In this document: positions 25,601 through 30,528 of the stretch, one piece after another
How the letters are laid out: every line of letters starts with the position of its first letter
Position numbering within the stretch: position 1 is the first letter of the stretch
Assembly: GCA_903813345.2 (NCBI GenBank)
Contig: CAIIXF020000001.1
Coordinates: 12,669,915 to 12,729,914 of the forward strand
DNA: 60,000 nucleotides
Reading direction: 5' to 3'
Source of the DNA: Owenia fusiformis
Lineage: Eukaryota; Annelida; Polychaeta; Sabellida; Oweniidae
Translations under genes and position numbers: made by a program
Notes under the pieces: generated by a model
What the model was told of the DNA's origin: nothing
The model's input: only the letters and a program-made list of their open reading frames with translations
The model's database searches: none

Positions 25601-26185
25601 TCATAAGCAACGCGATGGATAGATGTTCAAAGCGTCTTCCATCCATATTATTATTATGATCGGACGGAGGGAGGCGTTCCTTATATCCCTCCGAACTTCG
25701 TTCGATGGGATGAAAAGGTTCAAAATCATCTACAAGTTCTCAGAAGTACAAATCAAGATTGAACTCATAATATTGCGAGCAACTAGGTGGTGACATTTTA
25801 TCATGTTAATGGCTTGTATTTGTATGCTGGAATGATTCTTTTATAATATAATAGATATATTTATAAAGCAATTATTTTTCAGGATGGGTCCATCATATCT
25901 CTATTTAGAAATGACATTCCAAAGGACATCATTCCTATAGTGGTTGGTGCAGGATTCAATATTCAACAAGACAAATACAACTGGAAATACAGGAACTTAC
26001 ACACTGATATAGAAAGGGAACAAAAAAACAAGAGCCTTGTGGAGATATGTAGAATTGTAATTAGGCGGATACTTATAAGATGCAGTAGGGGACGTAGTAT
26101 CTTAAATAGTATAGATGAACTTCCATTACCTTTGACAGTTAAAGGATTTGTCCATCTAGAAGACCTCCTAGATTCAACTGAATGA
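1696..26185 (+). CDS. Ankyrin repeat and SOCS box protein (ASB family), 7 coding exons
   Basis: Exons: 1696-1830, 3755-3853, 4721-4819, 17129-17227, 19777-19875, 21752-21850 and 25883-26185 (stop TGA 26183). All junctions are phase 0 with good GT-AG sites, giving about 310 aa. Exons 2-6 are each exactly 99 nt, one 33-residue ankyrin repeat apiece (for example DGRTALHVACRIGNEAIVDQ). The last exon carries a C-terminal SOCS box: the BC box reads SLVEICRIVI (the SLxxxCxxxI pattern) and the Cul5 box reads ELPLPLTVKGFV. In ASB proteins these recruit Elongin B/C and Cullin-5, and the ankyrin stack selects substrates for ubiquitination. Which ASB paralogue this is, and its substrate, cannot be told by eye. 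Intron 3 (4820-17128) holds an entire minus-strand gene and intron 6 holds a LINE. A uORF overlaps the start codon. Confidence 0.93.
2249..2636. mobile_element. MITE with GGCGTCAGAAGG terminal inverted repeats
   Basis: The left end reads GGCGTCAGAAGGGGGAGGGCG and the right end is its near complement, CCTTCTGACGCC. The flanks carry a possible 6-bp duplication (TACATG). The element lies in ASB intron 1. The open frames across it (2347-2677) are inside the element and show no coding signature. Confidence 0.6.
3060..3130 (+). repeat. Fragment of the TCACCACC foldback family (3' end)
   Basis: This fragment contains the family's characteristic terminal stretch: GGTGGTGACATTTT, a short spacer, then TTAATGCCTTG. 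The same ending is seen at 14978-15000, 20366-20390 and 25789-25815. Confidence 0.5.
3229..3420 (+). repeat. tRNA-derived SINE
   Basis: The head resembles a tRNA. A box A-like TGGCTCAGGGGTAGAGC is followed at the right spacing by a perfect box B, GGTTCGATTCC. The acceptor, anticodon and T stems pair poorly, so it is not a functional tRNA gene. The tail (GGGGCATTGAATTTAGCACA, then a segment ending CCCAAGGGTCGATACACATT) recurs in a second copy at 28690-28850, which supports a dispersed family. Confidence 0.6.
3900..4670 (+). repeat. Degenerate copy of the CTCTGTCGATAGGATT tandem-body element
   Basis: The units contain TTCAACATCAATACAGAAAA, CTGGTTCAAAAGCTCGCC and TGGCCCATTTCCTAG, the same order as in the fuller copy at 17838-19515. 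The piece reading CACCATGTGAGCCCC at 3689-3703 matches the right terminus of that element. The copy ends just upstream of ASB exon 3. Confidence 0.65.
5596..6189. mobile_element. Foldback element with an AGGCCAAGGGTAAAGTAATA arm
   Basis: A left arm at about 5603-5655 (containing AGGCCAAGGGTAAAGTAATA and AGAAGAGACAGGT) is repeated in inverted form at about 6134-6185. The arms are over 50 bp with only a few mismatches. A second hairpin element (5836-5941) sits between them. The element lies in ASB intron 3, downstream of the nested VWA gene. Confidence 0.6.
5836..5941. repeat. Small hairpin element CTGCAATTGCCTGGCAAG
   Basis: CTGCAATTGCCTGGCAAG at the left is matched by the exact complement CTTGCCAGGCAATTGCAG at the right, about 70 bp apart. 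It is probably a MITE nested in the 5596-6189 element. Confidence 0.6.
6410..16550 (-). CDS. Secreted cystine-knot / sushi / VWA mosaic protein, nested in ASB intron 3
   Basis: Twelve exons, high to low: 16550-16469, 15285-15055, 14616-14485, 14290-14165, 13580-13503, 13241-13133, 10777-10674, 9284-9099, 8579-8478, 7795-7715, 7219-6821 and 6678-6410, totalling 632 aa. Residues 1-22 are a signal peptide (MEVIVWSSIIVIFSYG). About 28-104 is a chitin-binding type 2-like module (KFATDPEEECIYYRC). Then come cystine-knot patterns (C-x6-C-x5-CC-x3/4-C-x4-C) in exons 3 and 5, with a longer variant in exon 4. Two sushi domains follow (exons 6+7, and exon 8 with SFECDEGYQL). Two more cystine knots follow in exons 9 and 10. 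Last is a VWA domain (411-632) with MIDAS residues DTSCS and LTDG. No membrane helix follows. All introns are phase 1 except the one splitting the first sushi domain (phase 2). Intron 8 uses a GC donor. The role is unknown; an extracellular binding or immune function is only a guess. The sushi-VWA order recalls complement factor B, but no protease domain is present. Confidence 0.85.
7652..7681. repeat. Perfect 12-bp-stem hairpin
   Basis: ATCAACCAAATT, a 6-base loop, then AATTTGGTTGAT. It lies in the intron between the last cystine-knot exon and the VWA exons. It has no uridine tail typical of a terminator; it may be a transposon relic. Confidence 0.5.
8205..8325. repeat. TCACCACC foldback family, short copy
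   Basis: The copy begins CACCACCAAGAAGTGGTCATATTG and ends with GGTGGTAACATTTTGTCATG, the same termini as the copies at 14888-15000 and 19998-20386. The sequence GTCTCTAACAAATGC near the middle corresponds to the CTGTAACAAATGC of other copies. Confidence 0.55.
9370..9875. mobile_element. Mariner-like MITE (CAGTGTGTCCCAAAAAA)
   Basis: Left end CAGTGTGTCCCAAAAAAAGG and right end CCTTTTTTTTGGGACACACTG form inverted repeats that stay nearly complementary for over 70 bp, through the AATAATAGGAAAATTTCAC segment. TA dinucleotides flank both ends, as expected for Tc1/mariner-type insertion. There is no transposase frame. It lies just upstream of sushi exon 8 of the nested gene (minus-strand sense). 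Confidence 0.75.
10110..10628. mobile_element. MITE with CACACCGGAATAGCCTGAC ends
   Basis: About 75 bp at the left (CACACCGGAATAGCCTGACA through GGCGGACA to CGCTTCAA) is repeated inverted at the right, ending TCAGGCTATTCCAGTGTG. The target duplication is unclear. The element is in the intron between nested-gene exons 7 and 8, about 45 bp from exon 7. Confidence 0.7.
10840..12600. mobile_element. Element with GGCATGTCAACTCTCCTGC ends, split by a younger insertion
   Basis: The left end (CAGGCATGTCAACTCTCCTG, then CAATTTGC) matches the inverted right end GCAAATTGCGGGACAGTTGG ending ACGGCCTG, with about four mismatches. The interior is mostly occupied by the foldback element 11143-12466, so the older element was probably interrupted. 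It lies between nested-gene exons 6 and 7. Confidence 0.45.
11143..12466. mobile_element. 1.3-kb foldback element with TTCGGTAAA-rich arms
   Basis: The ends ATGGTGTGTATGGC and AAACACCATA, with TTTGCTTCTTTATTC opposite GAATAAAGAAGCA, define the boundary. Further in, ATTTACCGAATGC, GATAACTT, CACGTGACTT and AGGTGTCACTCC (to about 11615) are matched inverted by GAGTGACACCT, CACGTGACTG and GCATTCGGTATTTACC (12070-12170). Each arm is about 450 bp, around a 450-bp spacer. It has no coding capacity. Confidence 0.55.
13645..13740 (-). repeat. Minisatellite, about 3 units of ~36 bp
   Basis: Three consecutive units contain TAGGCCACCGTAATATCGAC, TAGGTCACTGTAATACTGAC and TAGGCCACTGTAATAGTGAC. A related piece (CACTATAATAATACTGACAT) sits at 14147-14170 against the exon 4 donor of the nested gene. 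Confidence 0.6.
13803..14061. mobile_element. Foldback MITE ATGGCAAGATACC
   Basis: The left arm (ATGGCAAGATACCC..., TTCAGCTCTTGTAATGGCAT, CCTTCTTTAGGTCAGCAAT) is repeated inverted on the right (ATTGCTGACCTAAAGAAGG, ATGCCATTATAAGAGCTGAA, GGTATCTTGCCAT). The arms are about 95 bp with a roughly 65-bp loop. It sits in the intron between two cystine-knot exons (4 and 5) of the nested gene. Confidence 0.7.
14888..15000 (+). repeat. TCACCACC foldback family, compact copy
   Basis: It begins GTCACCACCATAAGTGGTGA, passes through CAGCAACTGTAACAAATGCC and ends GGTGGTGACATTTTTTAATG. This is a near-complete short member of the family that recurs across the window. Confidence 0.6.
15286..16468 (-). other. 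Intron 1 of the nested gene; repeated GTTACGAATTCGC-like motifs
   Basis: No coding exon is seen. At 15480-15600 there is a piece related to 26880-27000 and 40110-40210 (shared AATCAGAAAAACGATA and TGCCTTTCAT). From 15790 to 16290 the motif AACTTTCATAAAGTTACGAA recurs in variants, including an inverted copy CTTCATAACTTTGCGAATGC. Confidence 0.4.
17061..17100. repeat. (TTTG)n microsatellite
   Basis: About ten uninterrupted TTTG units, 28 bases before ASB exon 4. They lie in the pyrimidine-rich region ahead of the 3' splice site. Confidence 0.95.
17524..17704. mobile_element. CAGGCCCG...CGGGCCTG MITE, 5'-rearranged copy
   Basis: It ends CTGGCTACGGGCCTG and begins CAGGCCCGAACCCCC with a C homopolymer. 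The interior (AATCATGCAGTTTTTCACCA, TTTGGGCCAAAATTGTCAAA) matches the intact copy at 55227-55432 in inverse orientation. It is flanked by TATAT on both sides. Confidence 0.65.
17838..19515 (+). repeat. Long element with CTCACATGGTGAGC ends and ~340-bp tandem units
   Basis: The left end AGCTCACATGGTGAGC is followed by a CTGTCCGT-rich tract (17870-17930), and the right end is CACCATGTGAGCCC. Between them a unit beginning TTTTAAAACCTCTGTCGATA recurs near 17943, 18097, 18440, 18780 and 19116, mostly 338-343 bp apart. Each unit has GTTCAACATCAATACAGAAA, CCTGGTTCAAAAGCTCGCCT, TTTCAAAATGGCCGCCA and TGACCCATTTCCTAGC. It lies in ASB intron 4. No protein is recognised. Confidence 0.75.
19998..20386 (+). 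repeat. TCACCACC foldback family, long copy
   Basis: It starts TGTCACCACCAAAAATTGGT and ends CATTTTGTCATGTTAATGCC. The interior holds GACCTTCAATGACCTTCTCA and TTCAAATCTGACTTAAAATT, which are found inverted and tandemly repeated at 37846-38262. It lies in ASB intron 5, about 120 bases after exon 5. Confidence 0.6.
21133..21710. mobile_element. Mariner-like MITE (CAGGGTGGTCAAAAAAAA)
   Basis: The left end CAGGGTGGTCAAAAAAAATA and the right end TTTTTTTTAACCACCCTG are inverted. Complementarity extends about 90 bp (CTTATATCTTTGTCA, CATCATTCAATTTCCTACCA). TA flanks both ends. An open minus-strand frame (21228-21533) inside it shows no transposase motif. It ends 41 bases upstream of ASB exon 6. Confidence 0.75.
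21957..25082 (+). CDS. LINE ORF2 protein: endonuclease (partial) and reverse transcriptase
   Basis: This is an intact frame of 1041 codons. Endonuclease motifs seen: LLMGDFNGKA near residue 60, WSRGTQHSSIDYC near 107, and the catalytic SDHSF near 144. The usual N-terminal third of the domain is missing. Reverse transcriptase motifs seen: IPTEWKEGLLVPLFKRG near 460, SFFDISKAFDVI (catalytic D) near 540, GLKQGCCLSPSLFS near 601, and the catalytic FADDIVL near 641. A cysteine/histidine-rich stretch (CDDGFCKLCSLCHN) near 960 may be the C-terminal zinc knuckle common in LINEs. No RNase H domain is apparent. The absence of stops suggests a fairly recent insertion, but without the full endonuclease it should not be autonomous. 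Confidence 0.88.
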   Translation: MVTVDLERLWIRVKINNNFLNLGVTYFPVDGKNSILSEKLMDELISNVAEVESDDTYTLLMGDFNGKATKFCKGQSSQNGKLIDLFSDVTGMHMLNSINCQGEITWSRGTQHSSIDYCFGNHNFMKVYQYMIIDETHEEASLGSDHSFMIINAILPSQSGNLKTNVPPDNKDEDTVIWNINDNTDWDCFRNAINTEFSSWDISKCSNIEDAWSSFKENIMKAAHIGVGIKRVPTNHRSFWDKEIKLLINNRKEASRFYRYWSRSKSADPDILREIWNLYLERKKQVQLKIVESHVKNHIKVLTSNARSLSKCSRSYWKKLKMFNENNGYPIQIQDPNNKDMILTDPKAISEALHLYWERVGRNNRNPKFTSNNLSDKIDSLLKETNYDNNALNSFCFTYAELVQCLRKLNNGKKCGTDNIPNEFLKYGGNTMFSSLFDLFNKVKSLEVIPTEWKEGLLVPLFKRGLNIDLNNYRGLTMNSNVYKIYTSLLDSKIKLNSESCDLLGDSQGAFRENLRLENHIFALKGLCSLRKSSKKNTFLSFFDISKAFDVIDRNMLFVKLWEMGIQGKIWRLLHEAYRDVCNKVIFGNFTSPWYSSTSGLKQGCCLSPSLFSLVMTDLVDRLNKENLGIPFNNIKVPTLLFADDIVLMAESESQLNHMLKIADQFGSCWGFKFDPNKTKVMVIGKRIDKNKTWVLGDLEIKEVDTYKYLGIHLNRQLRDNYHVNVVLKEKDKKLRNLVASTLTKHINYNRISFGNTLYYSQYLPALLHGCGVLILDKTSEKTLSSMQYKLAKSIFQLKCNPAKAAMLGDLGWRSIINIIQKRQIDYFLYLKFSMRNGLHKAIFDKLFENFKGRVKTCWPYFENIQDILIEHGLDDVVFRDDNEWYDSFLTISSQQHKSNFLSECSSKSSLEFYESIKQTPFLENYLTSSNDFVGQRLKFKARTGCLGIGTDLKRRKCDDGFCKLCSLCHNQRERIDFYNRIKTSCSPDVFNMFLTLPLNEKLKWCLGDVVFSIWGKDQGFLFDKCVKQFLVTINNDILNS
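21957..25246 (+). mobile_element. 5'-truncated non-LTR retrotransposon (LINE)
   Basis: A single long open frame (21957-25082) encodes the second half of an AP-type endonuclease and a full reverse transcriptase. It is followed by a short 3' UTR and an (AAAT)n tail at about 25214-25246. The 5' part is missing: an in-frame TGA directly precedes the first ATG, and the N-terminal endonuclease motifs are absent. It is inserted in ASB intron 6 in sense orientation. The LINE clade (CR1/jockey-like or another) cannot be fixed by eye. The tail abuts a copy of the AAAATGGCGGCC repeat. Confidence 0.85.
25247..25712 (+). repeat. AAAATGGCGGCC family, 3' part
   Basis: It has the family body (AATGGCAGCCATTTTTCAAA, TGTCCTATATAATTTTTTAC) and the family terminus CCGAACTTCGTTCGATGGGA. 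The left terminus is missing; the copy starts directly at the LINE tail. Confidence 0.6.
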
Positions 26186-26560
26186 TTTGTGATTGTTCTT
26201 CAATCTGAATATCCAAGTATAAGTGCCAAAGTGCCTTTTTTGACTGGTTCCCATTATGACTTATAACAGAATGGATGAACTACCATAAGAGGTTGATTTG
26301 TATCCAAATATATTGCTGTAATAATGTATGCATTCACACAGACAACTCTGTGCATATTGGTCGGCCTAAAAGATGGTACTTGCCATCCTGCTATAAATGC
26401 TGCCAAATATAATATTCCATATATATAAGCAACAGTGTATATTTACCATTTACTCTAACCTTGATTTGCAGTAAGACAGACATATAATTACGGATAATTT
26501 TCTTAGGCACAAATCAGATAAACAATACAACAATTGTGATCATCCTCCTAAACAGGTGTC
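26186..26560 (+). other. Presumed ASB 3' UTR and downstream spacer
   Basis: This follows the ASB stop. I see no canonical AATAAA within the first few hundred bases, so the polyadenylation site is undefined. No further gene is seen before the repeats begin. Confidence 0.35.
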
Positions 26561-26569
26561 CAGAATCCG

Positions 26570-26790
26570 TACCTCCTTCTTCCCTCTGCTATAACCAATT
26601 TGGAAGCGCCCGATTAAACTGAATCACGTGATCTAATTATGCGCAATGACTTACACATGATTTCTGTCGCAGTGTTGCGACAGCCAATCAGACTGCGGGT
26701 TCTTAATCGGGGAAATGCTAACTGCTTATAGCAGGGTGTAAAAAGAAAGAATATATTCTGGATTTTGAAGCCCTGTGATTGGAGGATGAT
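26570..26790 (+). repeat. Dispersed repeat, inverted partner of 42415-42590
   Basis: AAAAAGAAAGAATATATTCT, GATTTTGAAGCCCTGTGATTGG and CATGATTTCTGTCGCAGTG are found as reverse complements at 42415-42560. This defines a family with members on both strands. Confidence 0.55.
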
Positions 26791-26879
26791 TGTGATCTAC
26801 GCTAAATTTCCTTCAATTTGAGTATAATATAGCCATACTTTGAATAGATCAGGAAATTATTGCATAATCACACATTAGG

Positions 26880-27345
26880 CGGCCATTTTGAATGATATTT
26901 TCGAGGCCCAAATCAGAAAAACGATACAATATTTGCAATCTACTCTGAATTGCCTTTCATTTGAGTATAATGAAGCTATACTTTAGAAAAATCTCAAAAT
27001 TAACCAATACACAGCCCTTGGGGGTCAGGGTGAAAAACACGAAATATATGTGAAATAGATAGATGTTTTGAATATACTACCAAAATTTCAAACAAAAATA
27101 TTTATAACTTTGGTTTAAAATGAAAAACATAAGATTCTCGCAAAAAATTCCCTAAGGTAGATATATCCCGTAAAGCAGCGGCCATCTTGAAAAAATATTT
27201 TTTTGGTAAAACTATTTACCAATTTACATCTTTCCACCAAATATGAAGAAAATTTGTCCACTAGTATTTGAGTTATCTTCTGGATGGACATGCGGACGGA
27301 CTGAGGGCTTCACTTTTTCCCTACCGAACCTCGTTCGTTGGGATA
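26880..27345 (+). repeat. Related dispersed element ending CTCGTTCGTTGGGATAAC
   Basis: The body contains CAAATCAGAAAAACGATACA and CCTTTCATTTGAGTATAATG, also seen at 15500 and 40130. The right end, GGACTGAGGGCTTCACTTTTTCCC then CTCGTTCGTTGGGATAAC, resembles the terminus of the AAAATGGCGGCC family (TTCGTTCGATGGGATAA). Confidence 0.5.
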
Positions 27346-27370
27346 ACTCAATGACTATTGAAATATGACT

Positions 27371-27536
27371 ATTTATCCTATGCCAAGTAGAGTTTTAGGG
27401 AGATAAGTTGGTAAGATATCCCGTATCCTGATTTTGACGTTTCCATATCCTGAACCTTCGAAAAAAAAAATTGAAAAATAGGAAAAAATTGAAAAAAAGA
27501 AAAAATTAGAAAACTCTACTTGGTATAGGATAAAGC
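27371..27536. mobile_element. Foldback element TTTATCCTATGCCAAGTAGA, copy 1
   Basis: TTTATCCTATGCCAAGTAGA at the left is matched inverted by TCTACTTGGTATAGGATAAA at the right. The interior is A-rich. A second copy follows at 27671-27936. Confidence 0.65.
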
Positions 27537-27670
27537 AGTTTATACGGTCAGTTTGGATATTGGGTTCATCCCTCGTGAGATATGCACATCTACCTTCGGT
27601 CCCTAAGGTAGATATGCATATGTCCCTCTGGATAAACCCCATATCCAAAACCTCCCAGTACATAACCCTT

Positions 27671-27936
27671 ATTTATCCTATGCCAAGTAGAGTTTTAGGG
27701 AAACAAGTTTGTAAGATATATCCCGTATCCTGATTTTGAGGTTTCCATATCCAGAACCTCCATATCTCCCGCTTCGGTACATATCTTCCCGCTTCGGTGC
27801 ATATCATCGGCTTCCAGTAAGTAGTGGAAATGCAATAAAATGACTTTGCATAAGAATGATTTGTTTATTTTTACACCTTGTACTATTGAAATGGCCATAT
27901 GCCCCTGAAAACTATATTTGGTATAGGATAAAGCAG
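27671..27936. mobile_element. Foldback element TTTATCCTATGCCAAGTAGA, copy 2
   Basis: It has the same left end and a right end reading ACTATATTTGGTATAGGATAAA. Internal text (AAGATATATCCCGTATCCTG) is shared with copy 1, and the GGTTTGGATAT flank also recurs. The region was therefore duplicated in tandem or hit twice. Confidence 0.6.
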
Positions 27937-28539
27937 TTATGTACGGTCGGTTTGGATATATCAAATAAATGTATAGAGTGAAACAATCGAACGATGGGAC
28001 ATCTGCCAAGTTGGGTTTATACATTCTGTAGACATTTTCTGAGACTGATAAAAATTTCACATTTTCACAGGAAGTGAACCAAAAAATCTTAAATGTTTCT
28101 TTTTGCATTTCTTGAAAATATAAATATTTATCTACAATTTGATCCTACATATTAAGGATATTAACAACATTGCATTTTTCACAAAGTTTAAGTGCCCCCG
28201 GGGGCGTCTATAGCCATTCGTTCTTTTCACAATTGGAGGCGATTACCTCTACATCTTTATAACCAGTACAGATGGTATAAGAACGTTTATTCTGGGTACA
28301 CTATCCTAGCCAGTATACAGGGTGGTTCAAAAAAGTGAACCCCTGCAACAGGCTATATTTTCCTTAATACATGCATGGATTGGCTCATATTATCACATCT
28401 TGTAGAGAAAGGTCTAAAATTTTTGTTGATACCATAATTTATTCGCAGTCTTGAATTTTTAAGAAATTACAAGACTTACACAAACATGCCTAAAATTAGA
28501 TATTGTGCATAACTTCACCAATGTGATGCACGGAAATTG

Positions 28540-29025
28540 TTGAAACACAGCTTTGTATAAAAAAACACCTCATACCCATCTACCCACGTACGTTGGACAT
28601 GATACAGTCTTTGAAGGGTTCAAGATCTTGGTTTATTAAATCTTAGTTTTAGAAGCATTTGTAAAGACACATGATAAGTTGCTACTACAGCCCAGCTGGG
28701 TTCGATTCCCATTCGGGGCATCGAATTTAGCACACTTTCTTTCAATTTCTTTATATGGCTTGTTGGACCTATGCTCACAGACGATAGTTAGTTAGTTATT
28801 CCCCTGGGGCGCCCTTGGGTCATTACACATTACAATGCACCCACATGCCTTTATTTATGGATCTGTACGTCTAGTCATAAAATAAAGCGGGGATTGCGGA
28901 AATGTTAATAATTAGAGCTGTTTCGAGATATCTTTAAAATTAAACCCTTCAATGACTGTATCATGTCCCACGTAGGTGGGTATGAGGTTGAAGGTTTTTT
29001 ATACAAAGCCTTGAAACACATCAGA
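28540..29025. mobile_element. Foldback element carrying a SINE fragment
   Basis: The left arm (CTTTGTATAAAAAAACACCT, ACGTTGGACATGATACAGTC, GAAGGGTT) is matched inverted by the right arm (AACCCTTC, ATGACTGTATCATGTCCCAC, GGTGGGTATGAGG, TATACAAAGC). The arms are about 90 bp. Between them lies the second copy of the tRNA-derived SINE. Confidence 0.6.
28690..28850 (+). repeat. tRNA-derived SINE, 5'-truncated copy
   Basis: It keeps box B (GGTTCGATTCC) and the tail GGGGCATCGAATTTAGCACA, then CGCCCTTGGGTCATTACACAT, parallel to the copy at 3229-3420. Box A has been lost. Confidence 0.55.
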
Positions 29026-29250
29026 TGATCTTAAAAAGGTTTCGGTGAGAGATATTAGTTTAAAACCCTACCATATGACAAATGGGACGTGATTTGAGTA
29101 GAAAACACAATTTTCATTTCCATTGACCATTTGGAGGCAGTTTTAACCATTCAACAGTTAAAGGGCATCTTAAAAATGTCTTACAAAAATCAAAAAGAAA
29201 TTTAATATTCAGTGTTTTGAGCCATATTTTATTAGAATTGGTGCATAATT

Positions 29251-30245
29251 AACCAGAACAACGGCAACGCCAAAGCGTAGCGAATCCCATCGAACAGAAA
29301 TGGCTGGTATTTTTACAAATGAATAGCAAATATCATAAAACAACACACCAGAAAGGCCACCATTTTCAAAATGGTTGCTCACTAGCCAAGTTGTCATCAG
29401 GAGAAATAATATGCTTTTAAGTAGCCACCTCTAAAATTTTTGAAAAATCGCACACGTACTTGTAAAATAACACACATAAAATGGTGGCCATTTTTCAAAA
29501 TGGCCGACTACTCCCCAAAGTTTTATTAGACAATGTGCCATGCTTAAAGTATTCACATATCAAATATGAACAAAATCGCTCCACTACTTTTCGAGTTATA
29601 GTAAAATACGTTAAAATGGCTGCCATTTTTCAAAATGGCCACCTTCTACCAAAAGTGTCATTAGAAAATTATGTTAAAATTGCGGCCATTTTTCAAAATT
29701 TTTTCAAAATGGCCGCCTTCTACCAAAAGTGTCATAGGACAGTGTGCCCTGCTTATAGTATTCACATACCAAATATGAACAAAATCGCTCCACTACTTTT
29801 CGAGTTATAGTATTTTTTCACATTTTTCTCAAAATGGCCGCCTTCTACCAAAAATGTCATAGGACAGTGTGCCAAGCTTATGGTATTCACATACCAAATA
29901 TGAACAAAATCTTTCCACTACTTTTCGAGTTATAGTAAAATACATTAAAATGGCGGCCATTTTTCAAAATGGCCGCCTTCTACCAAAAGTGTCTTTAGAC
30001 AGTGTGCAATGCTTATAGTATTCACATACCAAATATGAACAAAATCGCTCCACTATTTTTTGAGTTACAGCAAAAATCGTAAAATGACGAGTAAAGGCCG
30101 CCATTTTTCAAGTTGGCTGCCATGTGCTTCTTTAATATCTACATTTGTAGCATTATTAATGTCCTTTATAATTTTTTTTACATTTAAAACATATTGCTAT
30201 TGCAGTTTTACATATTGCACCTAAATTACTGTAAAATCGGCACCG
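29251..30245 (+). repeat. AAAATGGCGGCC family, copy with left terminus and tandem body
   Basis: The left terminus is GGCAACGCCAAAGCGTAGCG then AATCCCATCGAACAG. Units of about 125-136 bp then repeat, with AAAATGGCCGCCTTCTACCA, AGTGTCATTAGACAGTGTGC, ATTCACATACCAAATATGAA and CCACTACTTTTCGAGTTATA. The peptide-like runs such as KMAAIFQN in this region are translations of the repeat, not a gene. Confidence 0.75.
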
Positions 30246-30528
30246 TGTAAATGGATATGTACCTTGACTCTGTTCTCTATATTTCAGGAAATTTTCAATT
30301 TAATCTCTCTATTACAATAGGTCAAAAATTGATGTCAAAGTTGAGGAATTTTTAGAAAATGGCAGAACACATGTTAACCAATGGGAAAATGTGGGTTAGG
30401 GGCAAATCAGATTTTTGGATATCTATTCGGTAAAACATTTATTAAAAATAATTTCTGAGTAGACAATTGATTTGTTTTACTTTCTGCATGTTTGGTGTTA
30501 AGCTTACTTTGTGAGAATTACAGATAAA

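Noticed and set aside
28320-28345. A complete mariner-like MITE beginning TACAGGGTGGTTCAAAA
   Set aside because: Only one end is visible. I found no inverted partner nearby, so it is at most a fragment. The same holds for the CACCCTGTA end near 52421.
29481-29810. A 109-codon frame with repeated KMAAIFQN/HLLPKV peptides
   Set aside because: This is a translation of the AAAATGGCGGCC tandem repeat; unit-length changes shift the frame in other copies.
29500-30100. A CRISPR-like or satellite array
   Set aside because: The regular units are degenerate, much longer than CRISPR repeats, without unique spacers, and bounded by transposon-like termini in an animal genome.
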